DNA of 64,000 nucleotides, taken from JAYOEY01 sp038116945. GTDB taxonomy: Bacteria > Pseudomonadota > Alphaproteobacteria > MPNO01 > UBA2964. The stretch spans positions 124,001 through 188,000 of the forward strand of contig JAYOEY010000002.1 of assembly GCA_038116945.1 (NCBI GenBank). The letters run 5' to 3'. The notes under the pieces were generated by a model. The model was not told where the DNA came from. It did not search any database and saw only the letters and a list, made by a program, of their open reading frames with translations. Below are positions 25,578 through 33,165 of the stretch, piece after piece. The position numbers were made by a program, and so were the translations under genes. Every line of letters starts with the position of its first letter. Within the stretch, counting starts at the first letter, position 1.

Positions 25578-26510
25578 CTAGCGGCGACGGTGCACAGGGA
25601 GGGATTGCGTCAGGCGAAGACGCATGGGCGCTTCACCCCGTTTCCATTGCCAGAGAGAGCCGTCCCGGCGAATGGCGGTTGTCGTCGCCGATCCTGCCGC
25701 CGCGGCGACCACATCGCTCATCACCGGCGCGGGCTCGGCGCCGTAACCGTCCCCCCAGGCGAGAAGCATGCCATCCCGGCGGATCGCTACCGTGTGCAGC
25801 GATCCGGTCGCGACAGCACGGGCCCCTGACATGATCCTGCTCCACCGATCCGCCTTGTCGCCAAGCCCGTGCTTTCCTACCGGCCCGTAAATATTGCCGC
25901 CGGTGCCCAGCACGTCGCCGTCTGTTGTCAGAAGAATCGCGTGGCCCGTATGCGCCGAAATCCAGGCCGCCTTTGAGGCGGTCCGGACAAACCCGTCGGT
26001 CGACGTAAGTTTTCCGTCGCCATACTGGCCGCGATGCGCCTTGCCGCGGACGAACAGATCCCCCGCTCCTGTCACGTAATAGTCTGTGCCGTCGCCGACC
26101 GCGGCCTGCGCGACGTTCTCGGCAATTCTGGTTCGGCCTTTGGACAGGGGGTTGATCCGCCACAATGCGCCGTCTTTCGTGATGACCAGCAAGCTGCTGC
26201 GGCCTGCGGAAAAACTGCCGACGCCCCGCATTATCGTTGCCGGTCGAAGGGCCAGGCTGCGCCAGGACAGCAATTTGCCGGACCTGTCGAGCGCATAATA
26301 GGCGTCGCGTCCGACGCCCACCTGGACTGCATCGATGTCTATCCGCTCAGGCGCATCGTTGCCCTTCCACGCATAGGTTGCGCCGCCGACGATCGCCATT
26401 TGCCGGTCGTAATAGGCAGCCAGAAGCGGCGACGAACTGTCCGCACGGCCAGGCCCCGTCATGTACAGGATCAGAAGGAGCGCCAAGCTCACACGCGTTA
26501 CGGTTTTCAT
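25578..26510 (-). CDS. secreted RCC1-repeat-like protein
   Basis: A 310-residue protein with a signal peptide (residues 1-23, ending GRA). Several RCC1-type blades follow, each with a hydrophobic core and a Ser/Thr-Ala-Ile/Leu-x-x-Asp-Gly turn (HAILLTTDGDVLGTGGN, HTVAIRRDGMLLAWGDGY, TTAIRRDGSLWQWKRGE). The fold should be a partial beta-propeller in the periplasm or outside the cell. Function unknown. It is 13 bases from the TauE/SafE permease gene on the same strand, so they are probably co-transcribed. Confidence 0.78.
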   Translation of the reverse strand: MKTVTRVSLALLLILYMTGPGRADSSSPLLAAYYDRQMAIVGGATYAWKGNDAPERIDIDAVQVGVGRDAYYALDRSGKLLSWRSLALRPATIMRGVGSFSAGRSSLLVITKDGALWRINPLSKGRTRIAENVAQAAVGDGTDYYVTGAGDLFVRGKAHRGQYGDGKLTSTDGFVRTASKAAWISAHTGHAILLTTDGDVLGTGGNIYGPVGKHGLGDKADRWSRIMSGARAVATGSLHTVAIRRDGMLLAWGDGYGAEPAPVMSDVVAAAAGSATTTAIRRDGSLWQWKRGEAPMRLRLTQSLPVHRRR

Positions 26511-26523
26511 CGGGGACGGTCTT

Positions 26524-27291
26524 TCAGAAAAGGCCCAGATCCCGCGCCGCGACCCACAGCAGGCGCAGCGCGAGCAGGGTCAGCAGCGCCTTGAGGAAAA
26601 CCCGGAAAAAATGTTCCGGCATCCGCGACAGGATATGCCGTCCGACGACATTGCCGAGGAAAGCGGTCGCCACCATCGCCGCCATCAGCGGCAGGTAGGC
26701 GCCGATGGCGAAACCGATGAAACCGAACGCGGTCAGCTTGATGATGTGCATCGCCATGCCGAGCGAGGCGACGGTAGCGGCGTAGTTGCGCCGGTCGGGT
26801 GCGATATGGGCGATAAACGGCGCGATCAGCAGTCCGGTCGAGCTGACGAACATGCCGAGGAAGGTGGCGACGAAGCCGACGAAGGTAAAACGGCCTTTTT
26901 CCGGACCGATCATGCCGAATTTCGGCACCCAGGCGACCAGCAGAACGAATGCGCCGATGAAGGCGAGCAGCACCGGTCCCGGCAGGCTTACGAAGATCGG
27001 CGCGCCCGCCGCCGCCCCCAGCACACCGCCGATGACGAACGGCAGCAGCGTCTTCCACATGATGAAGTCGCGCAGCAGGACGATCCGGGTCACGCTGACG
27101 CCGAGCTGCACCACCGTGTGGACCGGCAGCAGGACGGCCGGCGGCAGGACCAGCGCCATCAGCGCCAGCAGGATCGGCCCCCCGCCGGCGCCGGTCAGCA
27201 TCCCCATGCAGGCGGTGCAGAACGAGGCGCAGGCGAGCAGCGCGATGGTCAGCGCATCGACACCCGGAACGGCAAGAAACGACAGGTCCAT
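26524..27291 (-). CDS. TauE/SafE family sulfite/anion exporter-like permease
   Basis: A 255-residue membrane protein with about eight hydrophobic segments in two halves, as in the DUF81/TauE family. Characteristic pieces are CTACMGMLTGAGGGPILLALMAL near the start and GFVATFLGMFVSSTGLLIAPF in the middle. Members export sulfite, sulfoacetate or other organosulfur anions. The substrate here is unknown. It lies between the RCC1 protein and, upstream across a large palindrome, the Sec-GST gene. Confidence 0.85.
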   Translation of the reverse strand: MDLSFLAVPGVDALTIALLACASFCTACMGMLTGAGGGPILLALMALVLPPAVLLPVHTVVQLGVSVTRIVLLRDFIMWKTLLPFVIGGVLGAAAGAPIFVSLPGPVLLAFIGAFVLLVAWVPKFGMIGPEKGRFTFVGFVATFLGMFVSSTGLLIAPFIAHIAPDRRNYAATVASLGMAMHIIKLTAFGFIGFAIGAYLPLMAAMVATAFLGNVVGRHILSRMPEHFFRVFLKALLTLLALRLLWVAARDLGLF

Positions 27292-27310
27292 TTTTTCATT
27301 TCAGACGGAA

Positions 27311-27381
27311 CCGGCCCTCTTCCTCACCCGGCCCCCCAGCGCAGCTATGCTGAGGGGTGGCCGGGTGAGGAAGAGGGCCGG
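27311..27381. repeat. large perfect inverted repeat (23-bp arms)
   Basis: Arms at 27311-27333 and 27359-27381 are perfectly complementary over 23 bases, with further partial pairing (CCCC/GGGG, CAGC/GCTG) in the 25-base centre, so the whole 71 bases fold into one rod. It lies between two minus-strand genes. It may be a non-autonomous repeat element or a strong terminator/RNA-stability structure. There is no T-run directly after either arm. Confidence 0.75.
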
Positions 27382-27424
27382 CGCGATCTGCGCGAGCAGA
27401 TCTTACATCAGGATCGGGTCAGCC

Positions 27425-28117
27425 CTATTCGGCGGCCATCCCGGTTGCTTCCATTTTCTGTCCCGCCAGCGTCCGGCGGCGCAGATGGTTTTTGACGAAC
27501 TCTTCCGCGAAATTGTCCGCCACGGCGCCGGTCACGAGTTCGTTCGAAAGCAGTGCGTCCGACCACGCCTTGACCAGCGGAAAGCCGTCCAGGATCCCCG
27601 TCTGCAGAATTTCTTCCACGAGCAGGAAACGCTGCAGCATCGGCGCATAGGCCGCATCCACCAGCGACAGTTCGCTGCCGTTGAAGTAGGGGCCGTCATT
27701 GCCGCGCTTTGCCAGCGCGCCTTCTACCCGGCCGAGCGCCTTGGGCGCACTGGCGAGACCTTCCTCGAACGCTTCCTGGGTCGTGGCGTAACCGATCCCG
27801 TTCAGCGCCTTTGCGAAATCCGGCACGAAATCGGTCCAGGCCCGGTTGCGGGCGCGGGCGATCGGGTCTTCCGGATGCAGCCGGGGCGGTACCGTTTCGT
27901 CGAGATACTCGGCGATGGCGTTGGATTCGAACAGGATCTCGTCATCGACCTTCAGCACGGGAACCTTGCCGTGCGGCGAGATTTCGAGGAACCAGTCCGG
28001 CTTGTCCTGCAGATTGACGTAGGTGACTTCGAATTCGACCTTTTTGGCGCGCATTGCAATCACGGCGCGCTGAACCCACGGTCACGTAAACGAGCTGATC
28101 AGGTGATAACGGGCCAT
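27425..28117 (-). CDS. selenocysteine-containing glutathione S-transferase (in-frame TGA = Sec12)
   Basis: From the ATG at 28117 (GGAG six bases upstream) the frame runs to 27425 with one TGA at 28084-28082. Read as Sec it yields a 230-residue GST whose N-terminus is MARYHLISSFT-U-PWVQRAV. Cys-type GSTs of this branch have (S/T)CPxVQR at the same place, so Sec replaces the catalytic Cys of the thioredoxin-fold domain. The rest is intact: ISPHGKVPVL (cis-Pro), ESNAIAEYLDE (glutathione gamma-Glu site) and a C-terminal helical domain. The gene would otherwise be called from a GTG at 28063, losing the active site. A hairpin begins 12 bases after the TGA. It probably acts in thiol transfer or reduction of conjugates; the substrate is unknown. 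Confidence 0.9.
28047..28070 (-). promoter_or_regulatory. candidate SECIS of the Sec-GST gene
   Basis: Counting from the TGA, bases 12-17 (GCGCGC) pair with bases 30-35 (GCGCGC), leaving a 12-base loop that includes GTG. The distance is right for a bacterial SECIS. The loop is larger than usual and its ATTGCAAT could self-pair. Recognition by SelB is inferred only. Confidence 0.45.
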
Positions 28118-28290
28118 CATGGCCTCCATCTGTTGGGAAAACCTGTAAGTCAGGTAATGGTAGGACCCCGGCATGCGTTCGTCAAAGCGTTCGAGGGGCA
28201 TTTTGCGGTCCGCAATATTGCCGAAAATAAAGGCGTGTCCTATGGTCCGCGCGAACCTTCAGACCAGACCGGAAAACGGGAGACGGAACA

Positions 28291-28791
28291 ATGGATGCGG
28301 ACAAGAAAAAAGCGGCCCTGCGCATGATCCCCTACGGGATCTACGTACTTACGGCCAAGGACGGCAGCGGCAATATCTCGGCCGCGACGGTCAACTGGGC
28401 GACCCAGACGTCGTTCGACCCGCCGCTGGTGGCGGTCGGCGTCAAGGCCGATTCCGGCGCGCTTGCGACTCTCAAGGCATCGGGCAGTTTCGCGCTCAAC
28501 ATGCTCGGCAAGGGCCAGCAGGGCGCGGCCTTCGCCTTTTTCAAGCCGGTGCAGGTCGAGGACGGCAAGATGAGCGGCGAAGCCTATCGCGATGGCTCCA
28601 CCGGCTCGCCGGTGCTTGAAAGCGCTCCTGCCTGCGTCGAATTCAAGGTCGCTGAAATCGTCGAACGCGGCGATCACCACATCGTCATCGGCGAAGCGGT
28701 CGACGTCCACGGTGCGGATATCGAAGGCCGTCCGGACGATGCCGTGCTGCACATGCGGGATCTGGGCGACAACGTCTTTTACGGCGGCTGA
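28291..28791 (+). CDS. flavin reductase family protein (FMN-binding split barrel)
   Basis: A 166-residue protein with GGGAGA upstream. It shows the flavin-reductase (DIM6/NTAB) layout: RMIPYGIYVLTAKDG, NISAATVNWATQTSFDPPLV (FMN-phosphate contact), SGSFALNMLG and the late HHIVIGEAVDV. Such proteins provide reduced flavin to two-component monooxygenases or reduce substrates directly. It is divergent from the Sec-GST (about 170 bases between) and 22 bases upstream of a TauD-type gene. No partner monooxygenase is adjacent. Confidence 0.88.
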   Translation: MDADKKKAALRMIPYGIYVLTAKDGSGNISAATVNWATQTSFDPPLVAVGVKADSGALATLKASGSFALNMLGKGQQGAAFAFFKPVQVEDGKMSGEAYRDGSTGSPVLESAPACVEFKVAEIVERGDHHIVIGEAVDVHGADIEGRPDDAVLHMRDLGDNVFYGG

Positions 28792-28813
28792 TCGCCATGA
28801 AGGGGACCCGGTG

Positions 28814-29845
28814 ATGGCGATGCGTCCGGCGATGCCGGTCCGCGCCCCTGTCACCGGGCCGCATGTATGGTTCGGGCCCGACTATCAGGGGCGGGACGAC
28901 TGGATTTTCCATCTGACGTCGGAACACCTGGCCGAACTCGATGCGGCGGTGCGCACCGTTCCGACCGCGATCCCGGCGCTCTACGACGTGGCCGCGGCGG
29001 ATTTTCCGCTGCCGACCCTCGGGCCTGAAATCAGGTCGCTGGACGACGAGCTGCAGCACGGGCGCGGCTTCATCCTGCTGCGCGGTCTCGAGGCCGACCG
29101 CTACGATGAGGAAACGCTCGCCGCCATTTTCTGGGGCATCGGCGCGCATCTCGGCACCGGGCTGGCGCAGAGCCGCAAGGGCGACCGGCTTGGCCATGTG
29201 ATCGACCGCAGCGGGCCGGGTAGCGAGGTGCGCCACATGCGCAATTACGAGCTCGGCGGGTCGTTGCGCATGCATACCGATCTCAATAACGATGTGGTCG
29301 CGCTGCTGATGTTCCAGCACGCGAAATCGGGCGGGGAGAGCCGCATCGCCAGCTCGATGGCGGTCCACAACGTCATTCTCGACGAGCACCCGGAATATCT
29401 CGAACCGCTCTATCGCGGCTATTACTTCCACGTGCTGCGCGGCGACCGGGCCGACGATTCCCAGCTGACCGATCACCGCGTCCCGATTTTCGTCGATCAT
29501 GGCGACGCGGTGTCGTGCCATTTCAACCCGTCCCCCATCGACCGGTCGGTGGAGCGGGCGGGTGTCAGGCTGACCGAGGTGGAGTCGGAAGCGGTGAAGT
29601 TCGTCGCCGAGGTCGCGGCAAGGCCGGGCATCTATCTCGACATGGCGCTGCAGCCGGGCGACATGCAGTTCCTCAACAACCACCTCATCCTGCATGGCCG
29701 CACCCATTACGAGGACTGGCCTGAACAGGAACGCCGCAGGCATCTGTTGCGGCTCTGGCTTAAATCGCCGACAGCGCGGAAACAGCCGCCGGAAACGATC
29801 GTGCACAGCACGGATGAGCTGGGTTACCGCAGCAGCGGGGCTTGA
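28814..29845 (+). CDS. TauD/TfdA-like Fe(II)/2-oxoglutarate oxygenase
   Basis: A 343-residue protein with AAGGGGAC eight bases before the ATG at 28814. Iron ligands are visible in SLRMHTDLNND (HTD) and in LILHGRTHYED (distal His), followed by the RRHLLRLWLK Arg that binds 2-oxoglutarate. An earlier RGFILLRGL strand is typical. It is more like the gamma-butyrobetaine/clavaminate side of the family than TauD proper. The substrate is unknown. It follows the flavin reductase in a likely two-gene operon and is convergent with a BNR-repeat gene. Confidence 0.87.
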   Translation: MAMRPAMPVRAPVTGPHVWFGPDYQGRDDWIFHLTSEHLAELDAAVRTVPTAIPALYDVAAADFPLPTLGPEIRSLDDELQHGRGFILLRGLEADRYDEETLAAIFWGIGAHLGTGLAQSRKGDRLGHVIDRSGPGSEVRHMRNYELGGSLRMHTDLNNDVVALLMFQHAKSGGESRIASSMAVHNVILDEHPEYLEPLYRGYYFHVLRGDRADDSQLTDHRVPIFVDHGDAVSCHFNPSPIDRSVERAGVRLTEVESEAVKFVAEVAARPGIYLDMALQPGDMQFLNNHLILHGRTHYEDWPEQERRRHLLRLWLKSPTARKQPPETIVHSTDELGYRSSGA

Positions 29846-29849
29846 TTCC

Positions 29850-30935
29850 CTATCCCGGCGCGATCCAGGCCGTCAGGATGGACGGCTGGTCCGCCAGCAC
29901 GGGTTCCCAGCTATCGCCACGGTCGGTCGAGCGATAGAGCGCGCCGTCACCGCGCTTGCCGGGATCGAACCCGAAACCCCGAGCGCCGTCGCCCATACCG
30001 GCGAAGATCGTGTTTTCGTCTTCGGGGTGATGCAGCAGCACCCAGGGCGCCCAGGGCAGGGCGGCGTCCAGCGTCTCCGTCGATCGCCAGCTGTCGCCCT
30101 CGTCGTCGCTGATCAGGATATGGCCCTGCGGCGTGCATTCCTCGCGCCACCAGATGCCGGGCGAGCCTCGCGCGCCGCCCAGCACGATCCGCGGCGACGC
30201 GCCCTTCTTAGCAGGCGGACAGAACAGCCATTCGTGGGAATAGGAATATTTCTCGGTGTAACCGTGCGGCATGCCGGTTTCCGCCCGGCGCCAGGCGCCG
30301 CCGCCATTGCCGGTTCTGAAGAAGCCGCGCGCGGAGGAGACGAAATATTTCTCCCGGTCGCCCGGCAGGTTCCGCAGCATGTGCATGTCGAGATAGTCGA
30401 TGCCCCGGCTCGCGTCCTCCCAGCTTGCACCGCCGTCGCGGCTCACAACGATGCCGCCATGTTCCAGCGAGACATAAACCAGCGACCGGTCGTCCGGATG
30501 GATGAATATATGACGCACATGGGGCGGTATCCTGCCTGCGTAGGCCGCCGGCACCGACCATTGTTTCTGCACTTCCTCCGGCAATGCCAGCAAGGAATCG
30601 ACCGTACGCCATGTAACGCCTGCATCTTCGCTGCGATACAGCCGTATCGGACCGGCGCCGGCATAGACGACGCGCTCATCGTGCGGATCGACAGTGAAGG
30701 TGCGGACATCGCCATCGAGAATTTTCGTCCAGCTTCTGCCGCCGTTATCGGTCCGGTACCCGCCGTCGAAGGCGACCGCCGCAAAGACGAGGTCCGGGTC
30801 CTCCCGCGCCCCCGTCAGATGTTCGAGCGTCCGTCCATCGAAGAACGAACCGGTTTCGACAAATTTGCCGTTCGATCCGTTCAGGACACGCAGCCCGTTG
30901 GTCGAGGCCAGGTAGTATTTCAGCTTTTCCGCCAT
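29850..30935 (-). CDS. BNR/sialidase-like beta-propeller protein
   Basis: A 361-residue protein. The ATG at 30935 has GGGGAGG nine bases upstream and is preferred over the ATG 18 codons earlier. It has repeated Asp-box (BNR) turns, S/T-x-D-x-G-x-T/S-W: TDNGGRSWTKI, SEDAGVTWRTV, SRDGGASWEDA, SDDEGDSWRST and STDRGDSWEPV. This is the WD40-like/VPS10-like exo-alpha-sialidase family. No signal peptide is seen, so it may be cytosolic. A catalytic role is uncertain, as many such proteins are only propeller scaffolds. Confidence 0.82.
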   Translation of the reverse strand: MAEKLKYYLASTNGLRVLNGSNGKFVETGSFFDGRTLEHLTGAREDPDLVFAAVAFDGGYRTDNGGRSWTKILDGDVRTFTVDPHDERVVYAGAGPIRLYRSEDAGVTWRTVDSLLALPEEVQKQWSVPAAYAGRIPPHVRHIFIHPDDRSLVYVSLEHGGIVVSRDGGASWEDASRGIDYLDMHMLRNLPGDREKYFVSSARGFFRTGNGGGAWRRAETGMPHGYTEKYSYSHEWLFCPPAKKGASPRIVLGGARGSPGIWWREECTPQGHILISDDEGDSWRSTETLDAALPWAPWVLLHHPEDENTIFAGMGDGARGFGFDPGKRGDGALYRSTDRGDSWEPVLADQPSILTAWIAPG

Positions 30936-31095
30936 GGCGCCGCCTCCCCGTATGCGGAAACGGTACGCCGATCCCGGCGAATTTGCCAATATGGGCCCCT
31001 AATCCCTTTGCCCGCCCTTGCACAGTAAAGCGCCTAGCCACTACCCTGATACGACAGACCGATTTCAGTTCCGAACGCATGAGGAAAGACCCGTC

Positions 31096-32118
31096 ATGAT
31101 TATCGATTGCCATGGCCACTACACGACCGAACCCGACGCGCTGACGGCCTATCGCCGCGAACAGCTCGAAGGGGTTGCGAACGATCCGTCGTTCCTGCCG
31201 TCGCGCGCCGATCTGAACATCACCGACGACCAGATCCGCGAAAAGATCGAACCGGCGCAGATCAAGCTTCAGATCGAACGCGGCACCGACATGACCATCT
31301 TTTCGCCGCGCGCCGTCGGCATGGGCCACCATCTCGGCACCGAACAGACCGGCTATTACTGGGCGGAAATCTGCAACAACATGGTGCGGCGCGTCTGCGA
31401 CATGTACCCCGACCGCTTCGTGCCGGTCTGCCAGCTGCCGCAATATCCCGGTGTGGAGCCGAAGAAATCGATCCCCGAGCTGGAACGCTGCGTCAACGAG
31501 ATGGGCTTTATCGGCGTCAACGTGAACCCCGACCCGTCGGGCGCGATGTGGACCGACCCGCCGATCACCGACAAGGACTGGTGGTATCCGCTGTGGGAAA
31601 AGATGGTCGAGCTCGACGTGCCTGGCATGCTGCATGTCTCGGGCTCGTGCAATCCCAACTTCCACCATACCGGCGCGCATTACATCGCCGGCGATACGAC
31701 CGTCTTCATGCAGCTGATCCTGGGCGACCTGTTCAAGGATTTCCCGACGCTCAAATTCATCATCCCGCATGGCGGCGGCGCGGTGCCGTTCCACTGGGGC
31801 CGCTATCGCGGCCTGGCGCAGGACATGGGAAAGCCGACGCTCGACGAGCACCTGCTGAACAACGTGTTCTTCGACACCTGCGTCTATCACCAGCCGGGCA
31901 TCGACTGCATGACCAAGGTGATCCCGACCAAGAACATCCTGTTCGCCTCGGAAATGGTCGGCGCGGTGCGCGGGGTCGATCCCGAGACGGGGTTCAATTA
32001 CGACGACACCAAGCGCTATATCGATGGCACGCCCAATCTCGACGATGCGGCCAAAGCGGCGGTGTTCTCGGAAAACGTCAAACACGTCTTCCCGCGGCTG
32101 GCGAATTACCTGAAATAG
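31096..32118 (+). CDS. ligJ: LigJ-like amidohydrolase (4-oxalomesaconate hydratase type)
   Basis: A 340-residue protein from the ATG at 31096, giving MIIDCHGHYTTEPDAL, which closely resembles LigJ of the protocatechuate 4,5-cleavage pathway. Candidate zinc ligands are His6 and His8 (CHGH), His180 and Glu286 (LFASEMVG), as in the cog03 amidohydrolase fold. LigJ hydrates the ring-cleavage product before aldol cleavage. It stands between other catabolic genes but not next to the LigB-type dioxygenase, 10 kb away. The symbol is a family-based call; other 2-amino/oxo-acid amidohydrolases are similar. Confidence 0.78.
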   Translation: MIIDCHGHYTTEPDALTAYRREQLEGVANDPSFLPSRADLNITDDQIREKIEPAQIKLQIERGTDMTIFSPRAVGMGHHLGTEQTGYYWAEICNNMVRRVCDMYPDRFVPVCQLPQYPGVEPKKSIPELERCVNEMGFIGVNVNPDPSGAMWTDPPITDKDWWYPLWEKMVELDVPGMLHVSGSCNPNFHHTGAHYIAGDTTVFMQLILGDLFKDFPTLKFIIPHGGGAVPFHWGRYRGLAQDMGKPTLDEHLLNNVFFDTCVYHQPGIDCMTKVIPTKNILFASEMVGAVRGVDPETGFNYDDTKRYIDGTPNLDDAAKAAVFSENVKHVFPRLANYLK

Positions 32119-32138
32119 AGGGAGCGGGCCGGCGCAAG

Positions 32139-32161
32139 ATGCCCGGAACAAGTCCGGGCAT
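32139..32161. repeat. palindromic intergenic repeat, unit 1
   Basis: ATGCCCGGA and TCCGGGCAT form a perfect 9-bp stem around ACAAG. This sequence type recurs between genes in many alphaproteobacteria. It is followed 22 bases later by a second, related hairpin, so together they form a two-hairpin (BIME-like) unit between convergent genes. Confidence 0.65.
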
Positions 32162-32183
32162 GACGTCATAAATAGAAAGCGTC

Positions 32184-32212
32184 ATCGCCGGGCTAGTCCC
32201 GGCGATCTTTTT
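32184..32212 (+). terminator. hairpin with T-run after the LigJ-like gene (repeat unit 2)
   Basis: ATCGCCGGG and CCCGGCGAT pair perfectly over nine bases with loop CTAGT, followed by CTTTTT. It lies about 65 bases after the stop at 32118, in an intergenic spot before the convergent enoyl-CoA hydratase gene, and fits an intrinsic terminator. Confidence 0.72.
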
Positions 32213-32224
32213 GAGGACGGGCTT

Positions 32225-33058
32225 CTACTCCGTATCGGGTCGCTTGTAGGTCGGGTTCGGTCCGCCCTTCTGCGATTTCAGATAGCCCTCGACATCGCCA
32301 AGCGGGTCCATGGCGCGGCGCAGGCGCGAGCCCACCAGCTGGTCGAGCTGGATCGCCTGGCTGAGCGACAGGTCGCGGCCCATCTGCACGGTGATCTTGG
32401 AATGCTCGAGCGGCGCGAGATGCCGGCTGGCGATGCCGCGCGCCGCTGCGTTGACCGTATCTTCCAGTTCTTCGACCGGAACCGCTTTCGAGACGACGCC
32501 CCATTGGTCGGCCTCCGCGCCCGAAATATTGTCGCCGACCAGCTGCATCAGCGTGACCTTCTTGAGCGGAATCGCGCCGTGCACCAGCGTGCTGGTCACC
32601 AGCTGGCCGAAACTGCCGCGCAAAATTTCCGGCATGCCGAGCTGCGCGTCTTCCGCGGCGAACACCAGATCATGGCAGTTCATGATGCCGAGGGCGCCGC
32701 CGAAACAGTAGCCGTGGACCTGGGCGATCATGATCCGCGGAAAGCCGCGCAGCGCCTCGGCAAGCTGGATGGTCGGCGTCGGCCGGTCCCAGTCGAGGAG
32801 GCCCGAATTGGCGTCCTTCAGGAAATGCAGGTCGAGGCCGGAAGAAAAGTTGATGCCCGCGCCGCGCGTGATCACGCAACGAATGTCCTTGTCGTCGCGC
32901 ACGATCTCGAGCGATTCGAAGAAGGCGGCGACCAGCGGCGCGTTGAGCGCGTTGCGTTTTTCCGGCCGGTTCAGCGTGATCCGTGCCACGCCGGCATCCT
33001 CCATCCGCTCCAGAATGAGCTCGGGCCATTCCTTCAGCGTTTTCCATCCGTCTGCCAT
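32225..33058 (-). CDS. enoyl-CoA hydratase/isomerase (crotonase) family protein
   Basis: A 277-residue crotonase with GGAGAGG six bases upstream. It has the ITLNRPEKRNAL start, the first oxyanion-hole strand GINFSSGLDLHFL and the second, IAQVHGYCFGGALGI. At the site of the second catalytic Glu it has GMPEILRGSFG, so at least one acid is in place. It hydrates or isomerises an acyl-CoA; the exact substrate is unknown. Divergent from the UbiD decarboxylase, about 107 bases apart. Confidence 0.88.
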   Translation of the reverse strand: MADGWKTLKEWPELILERMEDAGVARITLNRPEKRNALNAPLVAAFFESLEIVRDDKDIRCVITRGAGINFSSGLDLHFLKDANSGLLDWDRPTPTIQLAEALRGFPRIMIAQVHGYCFGGALGIMNCHDLVFAAEDAQLGMPEILRGSFGQLVTSTLVHGAIPLKKVTLMQLVGDNISGAEADQWGVVSKAVPVEELEDTVNAAARGIASRHLAPLEHSKITVQMGRDLSLSQAIQLDQLVGSRLRRAMDPLGDVEGYLKSQKGGPNPTYKRPDTE

Positions 33059-33165
33059 CGATCCTCTCCGTGTTGCGGGACGTTCGGGCCAGATTATGCC
33101 GCGATCCTTTCCCCGTCACCGTCGGCAGGATAGATTTCCCGCTGCATTCGTCAGAGGAAATTTCG

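Noticed and set aside
27425..28063. GST starting at the GTG at 28063
   Set aside because: That start removes the first strand and the catalytic residue. Upstream sequence in frame matches the GST N-terminus and has a better ribosome site.
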